A stretch of DNA of 21,608 bases from CAZQIC01 sp964593555 (GTDB lineage: Bacteria > Bacteroidota > Bacteroidia > JAFLBG01). Location of the stretch: positions 1 to 21,608 of the forward strand of contig CAZQIC010000079.1 in the NCBI GenBank assembly GCA_964593555.1, read 5' to 3'. The position numbers and the translations under genes are program-made. The stretch's first letter is position 1, and each line of letters begins with the position of its first letter. Below are positions 7,494-15,442 of this stretch, one piece after another. The notes under the pieces were generated by a model. The model ran no database searches, was not told where the DNA came from, and was given only the letters and a program-made list of their open reading frames with translations.

Positions 7494-10400
7494 ATGAAAA
7501 ATAACTGCCTACAGATCATAAAATTTCTACTTTGTTTAATTGCATCGCCATCACTTTCATTTTCCTCAAATACATTTATCGAAAACAAGGGACAAGTTTG
7601 TGATAACCATAATAACCCTCACCCTGAAATATTATTTTATGCTCAACAACACGGGACAAATGTTTTTCTTCGCAACAATGGATTGAGTTATGTTTTAGAA
7701 AAACCTGCAATGTCAGAAAATAAAGAGAACCTTATTCCAAATGAAAATGAAGTTGATAAATTCGGTCATCGCATTGACGTTGATTTTATTAATGCTAAGC
7801 AAGACCCTGCGATCATTTGCGAGAAAACATCAGCGCATTATTTTAATTATTACTATGAGCAATGCCCTTCCGGAATAAGCAATGTGAAATCATTTGAAAA
7901 AATAATTTACCAAAATGTTTACAGCAACATTGATGTTCACTTTTACAATAACGCTGGAAAAGGATTTAAGTATGATCTTATGGTTAATCCGGGAGGTAAC
8001 CCCAACGATATAAAATTAAAATATAACGGTGCTGAGAAATTAAAAATTGAAAATGAAAAATTAATAATAGAAACGAGTTTGGGAGAATTAATAGAAAGTA
8101 TTCCAAAAGTTTACCAGGAAGTTGATGGAGTAATCATCGATGTAAAAGCAGAATACGTATTAAACGGAACAACCGTAAACTTTAAACTTTCAAACTTCCG
8201 AACTGATGTCCCATTAGTGATAGACCCCTGGGTAACTTATCTCGGAGGCAGCGGGGCCGATCAATCGTTTGGGCTGGACGTAGATAACAACGGCAATGCA
8301 ATCGTGGTCGGCCAAACTGCATCAACGGTATTTCCTTCGAGTGTTGGCGCTTTCCAAGCCGTTTACGGAGGAAATAACGACGCTTTTATTTCTAAACTCA
8401 ATGCGAATGGAAATTTATTGTTCACTACCTATTATGGCGGAAATCAAAATGATGTTGCAAATGGAGTGATTGTAAATAATAGTGGAGATATTTTTATCGC
8501 CGGCACTACATTATCAACAGGATTAAGCACAGCTGGTTCTCTACAACCCGTTAAAGGAACAGGCAGTGACATTTTTATTGCAAAATTTAACTCGGCTGGC
8601 GTACGGCAGTGGGCAACATATTACGGAGGTATTACAAATGACCTTGGGATTTCCATTGAAACAGATTCAAATGGGGATATAATCGTTACAGGCCAAACCG
8701 GAGGATCGTTACCAGGAACAGCAAGTGGATTTCAACCAACATACGGTGGTGGAACAATAGATGCATGTGTAATAAAAATTAATGCGGCCGGAACATCATC
8801 ATCATGGGCAACATACTATGGCAGCACTGGTGCGGAAATTTCTTCCGAGGTGGATATAGACCGCTCTAATAATATTATTGTAATTGGCAGAAGCTCCTCA
8901 AATAATTTATCTACAACTGCAGGATGCGCTCAATCCATTTATGGTGGAGGAGCAAACGATGCTTTCGCAATAAAACTAAATACATCAGGTGCAAGAATAT
9001 GGTCGACATACCATGGCGGATCATTTGATGAATATGGAATGGGGATTGCAGCGGATGCAAATGACGATGTGATCATTTCAGGACTGAGCTCCTCTACAAA
9101 CCTCCCGGTTTCTACTGGGTGTTATCAGTCAAATTACGTTGGTGGAGGAGATGGATGCGGCTACATTTGTAAGTTGGATAAAAACACTGGCGCAATAATC
9201 TGGTCAACTTATTACGGGACATCAGTATGGGGTGTGGAAGTTTATGGTGTAGCCGTGGACAAAGCAAACAATTACATCTATGTGAGCGGTGGGGCTTACG
9301 GAAATAGCATTCCAACTACATCATGTGCTTACCAGCCTGTAAATGGAGCGGGAAGCTCGTTAACCTATTTACAAAGCATTATCGCAGAAGATTTTTTTAT
9401 TGCGCGATTTGATGATCAGAATGGTTATCAATTATGCAGTACATACATTGGCGGCCCGGGACATGATGATGGCTCATTTACTATTGGCGGAAGAATTGCC
9501 ATAAATAATTATGATGTATATATTACCGGAAAAGCGGCCACCGGATTTCCGACTACAACAGGTGCATATCAAAGAAATTTCGGAGGAGGAAGTGGCGATG
9601 CTTCCGTTACAAAAATATGTGGATTCAGTTGCGGAGAGAATCGGATCACAACAAATTTTTCTTCTTCAACAAATTCCAGCTGCAAAAATCGTCCTATTGA
9701 TTTTACAGACCTAAGTGTTTTGTGCGATACAGCAAACACCCAATGGAAATGGACATTTTTTGGCGCATCGCAACAAACCTCAACCTTAAAAAATCCTACG
9801 GCAATTACCTATCCGAACATCGGAACGTTTGATGTAAGGCTAATTGTAATTACTCCCTGTGGAACAGATTCAATATTAATTCCAAATTACATTACAATTA
9901 CCTCCCCTACTGCAATTATCACTTCTATAACAAACGTAAAATGTTTTGGTGAGAATAATGGTGGAGCATCCGTTGGAGTTATTGGCGGCCAGGCACCATT
10001 AAGTTATCATTGGTCTGTGCCCGGAAATACAAACAGTGACATTTCAGGATTACCATCAGGAACATATAGTGTAATAGTAACGGATAATATAGGATGCACT
10101 TCTTCAACAACTGCTGCCATCACACAACCACAATTGCTTACCACAACAGTTGCAATATCATCTACTATATCCTGCTATGGCGGCAACAATGGCATTATTG
10201 GTTCTCTTGCTTCAGGTGGAACTGTGCCTTATAACTATTTGTGGAGCAATACTGCCAGTACAGTAAACATCACTGCATTAAGTGCAAACACATACTCGCT
10301 TACAATTACAGATGCTTACGGATGTTCCGCGAACAGTAATACCGTTATAATGAATGAGCCGATTGCTGTTGGAGCGATAATAAACCCAACAGATGCGTTA

Positions 10401-12275
10401 TGTAATGGCGACTCTACAGGCAGCATTTCTGCTTCGGGCACTGGCGGTGCAGGAGGATATCAATTTTATTGGTCAATAAATGCAACTACTAATAGTATAT
10501 CAACATTGGCCGCAGGAATTTATTCGCTTACAGTTACTGATGCAAACGGATGCACCGCAATAAATAATGTGAATGTAAACGAGCCTACGTCACTTTCATT
10601 ATTATTCAATACCACCGATGCTCATTGCAATCAAAATGATGGGGCTGCAAGTGTTAATCCTTCGGGGGGTGTTGGTGGATTCACCTATAGCTGGAATAAT
10701 GGAACTCAATCATCAAACAACTCTAACATTCCCTCTGGTATCTATTCGGTTATTGTAACAGATGCAAATGGATGCACAATTACCGGATCAGCTTCTATAG
10801 CTAATATTAATGGCGTAACAGCAAGTATTTCCTCTTCAAATTCTACAACATGTTTTGGCACCTGTGATGGCTCAGCAACAGCAATATTTAACGGAGGATC
10901 CGGACCATATAGTTTTTTATGGAGCAATACTTCTACAAACGCGATCGCGACCGGGCTTTGCGCGGGAACTTTTTCAGTGGTTGTTACAGATGGGAACGGA
11001 TGTTTTGATCAAAAGACAATTCAAATATCATCTCCAAATGCTCTCAGTGCAATTAACACACTTACCAATACCACCTGCTATAACCTTAATAATGGCAGCC
11101 TAAACATAAACGCGAATGGCGGAACCGCTCCTTATACATTTCATTGGTCAAATTCAAATAGTCCAAACTCCTCTCAAAATAATCTTCCGGCAGGATTATA
11201 TTCATGTACTATTACTGATGCAAATCAATGTACTATCACCACTAACCTCAACATTGTTTCTCCTCCTCAGTTAATTGTCAATATTACTCCTCCTATTCAA
11301 GTATGTATTGGAAACAATACTAATTTGTCGTGCCAGGCAAATGGTGGTACTCCTACTTATAATTATTCCTGGTCGACCGGACAATTAAACAAAAATATTT
11401 TAGTCGCCCCTTCATTAAACAGCACATACAGCATCACTATAACAGATGCAAATGGATGTACTGTTACAGAAACCTTAAATGCTTTTGCACATCCACTTCC
11501 AGTAGTTTCTTTTAGTGCTGACAAACAATCAGGCTGTTCAGAACTATGTGTAAATTTTACAAACACCACTTTAAATTCACAAAGTGCAATATGGAATTAT
11601 GGAAATAACCCTTCTTCGAACACAGGAACACATTGCTATAATGATCCGGGATCATACAACGTCTCATTAACCGTAACAGACAATAACGGCTGCATTAATA
11701 CTGCAACTCAAAATAATTACATCACTGTATTTCCAAATCCCCTGGCAAACTTTAGTTCCTCAGCCAACCCAACGCTATTAAACAATACTGTTTATTTTAC
11801 CGATCAATCAATTGGAGCAACACAATGGAGCTGGAATTTTGGCGATGTAATAAGCTCATACAGCACACAACAAAATCCTTCACACCATTATGCTGCACCT
11901 GATACCGGTTCATATAAAGTAACTTTAATCGTTTCAAATCAGTTTGGCTGTATGGACAGCATCTTCGACTTTATAAAAATCACTACAGATTTTACCTTCT
12001 ACGTCCCAAATACATTTACCCCAAACGGAGATGGAGTAAATGATCTATTTTGTCCTGTTGGAACCGGCATCGACCAGAAACAATACGAGTTGGTAATATT
12101 TGATCGCTGGGGAAACCTGATCTTTAAATCTGACAACCCTGCCATTGGATGGGATGGTCGCGCGAATGGTGGAACTATGATAGCCCAACAGGACGTGTAT
12201 GTGTGGAAAATCAATGTAGCCGGATCAAATACCGGCAGAAAAAGATATACCGGAAATGTGAACCTGATAAAATAA
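7494..12275 (+). CDS. Large T9SS-secreted protein: SBBP seven-bladed propeller, SprB repeats, PKD, gliding-motility C-terminal domain
   Basis: ATG at 7494 (1593 residues) is preferred over 7419 because it places a clean signal peptide first (MKNNCLQIIKFLLCLIASPS, cleavage near residue 24). An N-terminal domain starting FIENKGQV (DUF7948-like, name from memory) runs to about residue 245. Seven SBBP blades follow, each opening with a W(A/S)TYYGG-type motif (about 8229-9640), then a PKD-like domain and a run of about seven SprB-type repeats of 76 residues with TDANGC motifs (9919-11500). Two more PKD domains come next (WNFGD in the second), and finally the CHU_C/TIGR04131 sorting domain (NTFTPNGDGVNDLF, FDRWG, GWDG, DVYVWKI). 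Type IX export to the surface or medium is inferred, with an adhesin-like role by analogy with SprB. The sorting domain is intact. A shorter paralogue is at 18598-21537. Confidence 0.92.
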   Translation: MKNNCLQIIKFLLCLIASPSLSFSSNTFIENKGQVCDNHNNPHPEILFYAQQHGTNVFLRNNGLSYVLEKPAMSENKENLIPNENEVDKFGHRIDVDFINAKQDPAIICEKTSAHYFNYYYEQCPSGISNVKSFEKIIYQNVYSNIDVHFYNNAGKGFKYDLMVNPGGNPNDIKLKYNGAEKLKIENEKLIIETSLGELIESIPKVYQEVDGVIIDVKAEYVLNGTTVNFKLSNFRTDVPLVIDPWVTYLGGSGADQSFGLDVDNNGNAIVVGQTASTVFPSSVGAFQAVYGGNNDAFISKLNANGNLLFTTYYGGNQNDVANGVIVNNSGDIFIAGTTLSTGLSTAGSLQPVKGTGSDIFIAKFNSAGVRQWATYYGGITNDLGISIETDSNGDIIVTGQTGGSLPGTASGFQPTYGGGTIDACVIKINAAGTSSSWATYYGSTGAEISSEVDIDRSNNIIVIGRSSSNNLSTTAGCAQSIYGGGANDAFAIKLNTSGARIWSTYHGGSFDEYGMGIAADANDDVIISGLSSSTNLPVSTGCYQSNYVGGGDGCGYICKLDKNTGAIIWSTYYGTSVWGVEVYGVAVDKANNYIYVSGGAYGNSIPTTSCAYQPVNGAGSSLTYLQSIIAEDFFIARFDDQNGYQLCSTYIGGPGHDDGSFTIGGRIAINNYDVYITGKAATGFPTTTGAYQRNFGGGSGDASVTKICGFSCGENRITTNFSSSTNSSCKNRPIDFTDLSVLCDTANTQWKWTFFGASQQTSTLKNPTAITYPNIGTFDVRLIVITPCGTDSILIPNYITITSPTAIITSITNVKCFGENNGGASVGVIGGQAPLSYHWSVPGNTNSDISGLPSGTYSVIVTDNIGCTSSTTAAITQPQLLTTTVAISSTISCYGGNNGIIGSLASGGTVPYNYLWSNTASTVNITALSANTYSLTITDAYGCSANSNTVIMNEPIAVGAIINPTDALCNGDSTGSISASGTGGAGGYQFYWSINATTNSISTLAAGIYSLTVTDANGCTAINNVNVNEPTSLSLLFNTTDAHCNQNDGAASVNPSGGVGGFTYSWNNGTQSSNNSNIPSGIYSVIVTDANGCTITGSASIANINGVTASISSSNSTTCFGTCDGSATAIFNGGSGPYSFLWSNTSTNAIATGLCAGTFSVVVTDGNGCFDQKTIQISSPNALSAINTLTNTTCYNLNNGSLNINANGGTAPYTFHWSNSNSPNSSQNNLPAGLYSCTITDANQCTITTNLNIVSPPQLIVNITPPIQVCIGNNTNLSCQANGGTPTYNYSWSTGQLNKNILVAPSLNSTYSITITDANGCTVTETLNAFAHPLPVVSFSADKQSGCSELCVNFTNTTLNSQSAIWNYGNNPSSNTGTHCYNDPGSYNVSLTVTDNNGCINTATQNNYITVFPNPLANFSSSANPTLLNNTVYFTDQSIGATQWSWNFGDVISSYSTQQNPSHHYAAPDTGSYKVTLIVSNQFGCMDSIFDFIKITTDFTFYVPNTFTPNGDGVNDLFCPVGTGIDQKQYELVIFDRWGNLIFKSDNPAIGWDGRANGGTMIAQQDVYVWKINVAGSNTGRKRYTGNVNLIK
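9919..11500 (+). repeat. SprB-type repeat array within the T9SS protein
   Basis: About seven units of roughly 223-229 bp. Each carries a Cys near the start (for example VKCFGENNG), a central Y.WS or FLWS strand, a SGTYSV-type turn and a TD.NGC ending. The TDANGC codons recur at about 10076, 10305, 10533, 10756, 10983, 11212 and 11441, and nucleotide similarity is visible around them (gatgcaaatggatg). The seventh unit is the most divergent and may be an Ig-like relative. Confidence 0.8.
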
Positions 12276-12312
12276 TCAGGACCCGGATTAAAGAATTTCA
12301 CTATCATTTTAT

Positions 12313-12320
12313 TATCTTTC
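12313..12320 (+). promoter_or_regulatory. Candidate -7 element (TATCTTTC)
   Basis: Seven of eight bases match the Bacteroidota TAnnTTTG consensus, 17 bp before the lipoprotein ATG. No convincing -33 TTG is seen, so this is a weak call. Confidence 0.28.
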
Positions 12321-12337
12321 GTAGCAAAATTTATTTT

Positions 12338-12880
12338 ATGCAACGCACGATAATATTTATAAGCTCACTTTGTTTGTTTTTATTTTCTTGCAAATCTTCT
12401 GTCGTGTTCAACAAAGTGGTGATCAACGACAATTACTCCATCGCTATCCCTTCATATCTTAAGGCATCTTCGGGTATGCACGAACGCGCTTCCTCACAAT
12501 ACGAGAATACAGAAAGAGAATTTTATTTGCTGGTAATCGACGAATCAAAAGCCGATATGCAGGCTTACGACCTGGATTATGATATTGACACTTATTATAA
12601 AAATATAGTATCGACACCATTTAAGGATTTTGTAAAGGGCGGCAAAATAAGTATTCCTGGTAGACAAGAGATCAACGGAGCAAAAGCATTGATCACAGAA
12701 ATAGAAGGTGAAGTAAAAAACGAGAATATCTTTTATAAACTGGCAATCATTGAAACACAAAATAAATTTTACCAGGTTGTTGTTTGGACCCGTGCAGATC
12801 AAAAAGAAAAATATGCAGAAGACATGATGACCATCATTGAATCTCTACAGGAAATTTCTGATAGTACAAAAAGTAATTAG
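12338..12880 (+). CDS. Small lipoprotein, possibly PsbP/Mog1-like fold
   Basis: The ATG at 12338 gives 180 residues; the frame is open upstream, but only this start provides a lipoprotein signal (MQRTIIFISSLCLFLFSC, lipobox LFSC at residues 15-18). The mature part begins with a strand-turn pattern (VVINDNYSIAIPSYLKAS). It continues through YLLVIDESK and a conserved-looking middle (YYKNIVSTPFKDF), ending with KALITEIEGEV, FYKLAIIET, FYQVVVWT and a helix (EDMMTIIESLQEI). That order resembles PsbP/DcrB/Mog1-like proteins, a guess from pattern, not a motif match. Membrane-anchored; function unknown. It is 62 bp after the T9SS gene on the same strand. Its TAG overlaps the convergent aspS stop by four bases. 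Confidence 0.75.
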   Translation: MQRTIIFISSLCLFLFSCKSSVVFNKVVINDNYSIAIPSYLKASSGMHERASSQYENTEREFYLLVIDESKADMQAYDLDYDIDTYYKNIVSTPFKDFVKGGKISIPGRQEINGAKALITEIEGEVKNENIFYKLAIIETQNKFYQVVVWTRADQKEKYAEDMMTIIESLQEISDSTKSN

Positions 12881-14655
12881 ATCGAAATCCCCAATTCTTT
12901 CAATTGGTTTTGATCAATTGCAGATGGAGCATCGATCATCACATCGCGGCCTGAATTGTTTTTGGGGAAAGCGATAAAATCACGAATAGAATCAGAACCG
13001 CCAAAGAGCGAACATAGTCTGTCGAAACCCAGCGCGATACCGCCATGTGGAGGGGCACCGTATTCAAAAGCATTCATTAAAAACCCGAATTGCTCCTGTG
13101 CTTCTTTTGGAGTGAATCCTAAACATTCGAACATCTTTTGTTGCAGTTCTTTATTGTGTATTCGAATAGAACCTCCACCTATTTCCACTCCGTTGATAAC
13201 CATATCATAAGCATTAGCCCTTACTTTTCCCGGATCAGATTCAAATAACAACATATCTTCATTTAATGGCGAAGTGAATGGATGGTGCATAGCAGACCAC
13301 CTGTTTATTTCCTCGTTCCATTCCAACAAAGGAAAATCAACTACCCACAAACAGGAAAATTTATTTTTATCCCTTAAGCCCAAACGTGTTCCCATTTCTA
13401 AGCGAAGTTCACTGAGTGCTTTGCGTGTTTTATTTGTCTCCCCCGCCAACACCAACATAAGATCTCCGGGTTGCGCATTAAATGCAGCAGCCCATTTTTT
13501 CAGTTCTTCTTCGTTATAAAATTTATCTACCGATGATTTTAATGTTCCATCGGAATTATACCGAACGTAAACCAAACCGGTTGCGCCTACTTGGGGCCGC
13601 TTTACAAATTCCGTTAATTCATCCAACTGCTTACGTGTATATTCTCCACCGCCTTTGGCGCAAACACCAACGACTAATTGTGCATCATCAAAAACTTTAA
13701 ATCCTTTTCCACTCACAATATCTACATCCCCCGTCCTGCGGACACCCCCTTCCAAGGGGGACTTCAACTCAACGAATTTCATTTCGAAACGCGTGTCAGG
13801 CTTATCGTTGCCATAATATTTCGCTGCATCAGCGTATGTCATATGCGGCAATGCAGGTATATCAATTCCTTTAACAGTTTTAAAAAGATGTTTCGTTAAT
13901 CCTTCGAACATGGAAAGAATATCTGCCCGCTCAACAAAACTCATTTCGCAGTCTATTTGAGAAAATTCAGGTTGTCTGTCGGCACGCAAATCCTCATCTC
14001 TGAAACATTTCACAATCTGGTAGTAGCGGTCAAAACCTGCCACCATTAGTAACTGTTTAAATGTTTGCGGTGATTGTGGCAAAGCATAAAATTGCCCTTG
14101 GTTCATTCTCGATGGCACCACAAAATCACGCGCACCTTCGGGGGTTGATTTGATCAGTACCGGGGTTTCAACTTCTAAAAATTTTTGTTTGTCTAAATAA
14201 TTTCTTGTTTCTAAGGCCAAACGATGGCGCAATTCTAATCCTTCACGCACAATATTTCTACGCAAATCCAGGTAACGATATTTCATTCTTAACTCCTCTC
14301 CTCCATCTGTTTCGTTCTCGATAGTGAATGGCGGAGTTAAAGAGCCATTTAATATTTCAATTTTTTCTATCAGGATCTCGATCTCTCCTGTTGGCATCTT
14401 TAAATTTTTACTGCTTCTTTCCGCAACTTTTCCTGAAGCTTTTACTACAAATTCTCTACCCAGTTTTTTCGCCTCCTCAAACAAAGCAGGATTTGAATCC
14501 ACATTAAAAACAAGCTGCGTAATTCCATACCTGTCACGCAAATCGACAAAAGTCATAGCCCCTAATTCGCGCGTGCGCTGTACCCATCCACAAAGGGTAA
14601 CAACTTCACTCACATTTTTTATTGTCAATTCCCCGCAGGTATTTGTACGTAACAT
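12877..14655 (-). CDS. aspS: Aspartyl-tRNA synthetase
   Basis: 592 residues, typical of bacterial AspRS. It charges tRNA-Asp with aspartate in the cytoplasm. An N-terminal OB-fold anticodon-binding domain (VTLCGWVQRTRELGAMTFVD) covers about 1-105. Class II motif 1 lies near RYLDLRR, motif 2 is FRDEDLRADRQPEFSQID (about 218-235) and motif 3 is GIALGFDRLCSLFGG near the C-terminus; the bacterial GAD insertion domain lies between motifs 2 and 3. At residues about 298-311 there is an extra segment, SPLEGGVRRTGDV, that homologues should lack (they pass from KFVEL directly to an (D/N)IVxGKGF-like strand). It is encoded by a GC-rich palindromic repeat (13728-13762). The frame is preserved and all catalytic motifs remain, so the enzyme is presumably functional. 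The start MLRTNTCGEL is standard. Confidence 0.97.
   Translation of the reverse strand: MLRTNTCGELTIKNVSEVVTLCGWVQRTRELGAMTFVDLRDRYGITQLVFNVDSNPALFEEAKKLGREFVVKASGKVAERSSKNLKMPTGEIEILIEKIEILNGSLTPPFTIENETDGGEELRMKYRYLDLRRNIVREGLELRHRLALETRNYLDKQKFLEVETPVLIKSTPEGARDFVVPSRMNQGQFYALPQSPQTFKQLLMVAGFDRYYQIVKCFRDEDLRADRQPEFSQIDCEMSFVERADILSMFEGLTKHLFKTVKGIDIPALPHMTYADAAKYYGNDKPDTRFEMKFVELKSPLEGGVRRTGDVDIVSGKGFKVFDDAQLVVGVCAKGGGEYTRKQLDELTEFVKRPQVGATGLVYVRYNSDGTLKSSVDKFYNEEELKKWAAAFNAQPGDLMLVLAGETNKTRKALSELRLEMGTRLGLRDKNKFSCLWVVDFPLLEWNEEINRWSAMHHPFTSPLNEDMLLFESDPGKVRANAYDMVINGVEIGGGSIRIHNKELQQKMFECLGFTPKEAQEQFGFLMNAFEYGAPPHGGIALGFDRLCSLFGGSDSIRDFIAFPKNNSGRDVMIDAPSAIDQNQLKELGISI
13728..13762. repeat. 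GC-rich palindromic repeat inserted in frame in aspS
   Basis: Two adjacent hairpins stand out from AT-rich surroundings: arms GTCC (13733-13736) and GGAC (13740-13743), and arms CCCCCTT (13745-13751) and AAGGGGG (13754-13760). I recall near-identical sequences as frequent intergenic repeats in Bacteroidota genomes. Translated in the aspS frame it gives SPLEGGVRRTGD. Confidence 0.75.
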
Positions 14656-14662
14656 ATAATTA

Positions 14663-14727
14663 ATTTAAGAATTTAGATTTATGAAGGCAGATTTTAAACT
14701 AATTGTAAAATTAAGAATTAAAAATTA
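14663..14727. repeat. AT-rich 7-bp-periodic stretch upstream of aspS
   Basis: Between 14700 and 14727 the sequence splits into 7-base units sharing AATTAA (AAATTAA, GAATTAA, AAATTAC), and 14663-14683 shows a similar AATTTAG rhythm. It could be chance in AT-rich promoter DNA for aspS, or an AT-rich relative of the heptad arrays elsewhere. Confidence 0.35.
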
Positions 14728-14741
14728 CCCCCATTAAATGT

Positions 14742-14873
14742 CGACAAAAATTCCTGAGTTGATATTGATTTCACTTTGCCACAAAGGCACTAAGACACGA
14801 AGAAAAACACTAAGATTTACTCTTTGTGAACCTTTGCGCCTCTGTGACTTAGTGGCAATTGGGAAATTTGTCG
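14742..14873. repeat. Nested imperfect inverted repeat, MITE/REP-like
   Basis: This fills most of the 276-bp gap between the divergent aspS and tadA genes. Inner arms begin TTGCCAC (14776) and end with GTGGCAA (14858), an 83-bp imperfect hairpin with CACTAAG and ACACGAAG-type words. Outer arms CGACAAA (from 14742) and TTTGTCG (ending 14873) enclose it. There is no coding capacity. Similar 'gccacaaaggcac' hairpins are, from memory, dispersed in Bacteroidota and other genomes. Confidence 0.65.
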
Positions 14874-14931
14874 GGCACCACATGTATTAATACAGTTAAA
14901 CCAATTATATTTACTGTATTTCAAACATATT

Positions 14932-15378
14932 ATGGATATTTTCACAGATGAATATTTTATGCGTGAGGCTTATAAAGAAGCGGAAAAGGCTTACGCTCTT
15001 GATGAAGTGCCCGTTGGCGCTGTTATTGTGATCGCTAATCGTATTATAGCACGTGCCCATAACTTAACAGAAAGACTTAACGATGTTACCGCACATGCAG
15101 AAATGCAGGCTATTACTGCAGCAGCCAATACACTTGGCGGTAAATACTTAAATGAATGTACTTTGTTTGTTACTCTTGAACCCTGCGTGATGTGCGGTGG
15201 AGCATTGATGTGGTCGCAAATAAATAAAATTGTTTATGGTGCTGCTGATCTTAAAAGAGGATACTCAAATATGAGTTCTTCAATTCTACATCCGAAAACA
15301 ACAGCTACAGGAGGCGTTATGGGAGAAGAATGCGGATTACTATTAACGCGATTTTTTCAAGGGAAGAGGAAAATGTAA
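14932..15378 (+). CDS. tadA: tRNA-specific adenosine deaminase
   Basis: 148 residues, matching TadA, which deaminates A34 to inosine in the anticodon of tRNA-Arg(ACG) and needs zinc. The zinc and catalytic residues are present: H55 and E57 in the TAHAEM motif, and C85/C88 in EPCVMCGGAL. DEVPVGAVIV near residues 24-33 is the usual first strand, and the C-terminal helix ending RFFQGKRKM is typical of the tRNA-binding tail. It is a single-gene unit, divergent from aspS and convergent with the M16 peptidase. Its stop codon lies inside the first unit of the heptad array at 15375-15436, so its transcript probably ends in that structure. A guanine deaminase (GuaD-like) is a less likely alternative given the motif spacing and length. 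Confidence 0.95.
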   Translation: MDIFTDEYFMREAYKEAEKAYALDEVPVGAVIVIANRIIARAHNLTERLNDVTAHAEMQAITAAANTLGGKYLNECTLFVTLEPCVMCGGALMWSQINKIVYGAADLKRGYSNMSSSILHPKTTATGGVMGEECGLLLTRFFQGKRKM

Positions 15379-15436
15379 TCGGTGATCAGTTATCAGTATT
15401 CAGTGACCGATTCACAGATCACCGAATACTGAATAC
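15375..15436. repeat. Inverted pair of GT-heptad arrays between convergent genes
   Basis: The left arm on the plus strand has units GTAATCG, GTGATCA and others (15375-15409), phased at exactly 7 bases. The right arm (15409-15436) has four units on the minus strand, such as GTATTCA and GTGATCT. The best arms interleave: 15379-15387 pairs with 15417-15425, and 15396-15404 with 15428-15436. It could serve as a bidirectional terminator for tadA and the M16 gene. It has no gene between the arms. Confidence 0.7.
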
Positions 15437-15442
15437 CCAAAA

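Noticed and set aside
9919..11500. CRISPR-like regular repetition
   Set aside because: The period is about 227 bp, with coding repeats (SprB) and no short identical repeats separated by spacers.
12149..12337. Upstream extension of the small lipoprotein frame
   Set aside because: It overlaps the end of the T9SS sorting domain in another frame, and only the ATG at 12338 gives a lipobox signal.
15375..15436. CRISPR or direct-repeat origin (iteron) array
   Set aside because: Units are 7 bp, contiguous and inverted at the centre; no spacers, no replication protein or DnaA-box pattern nearby.
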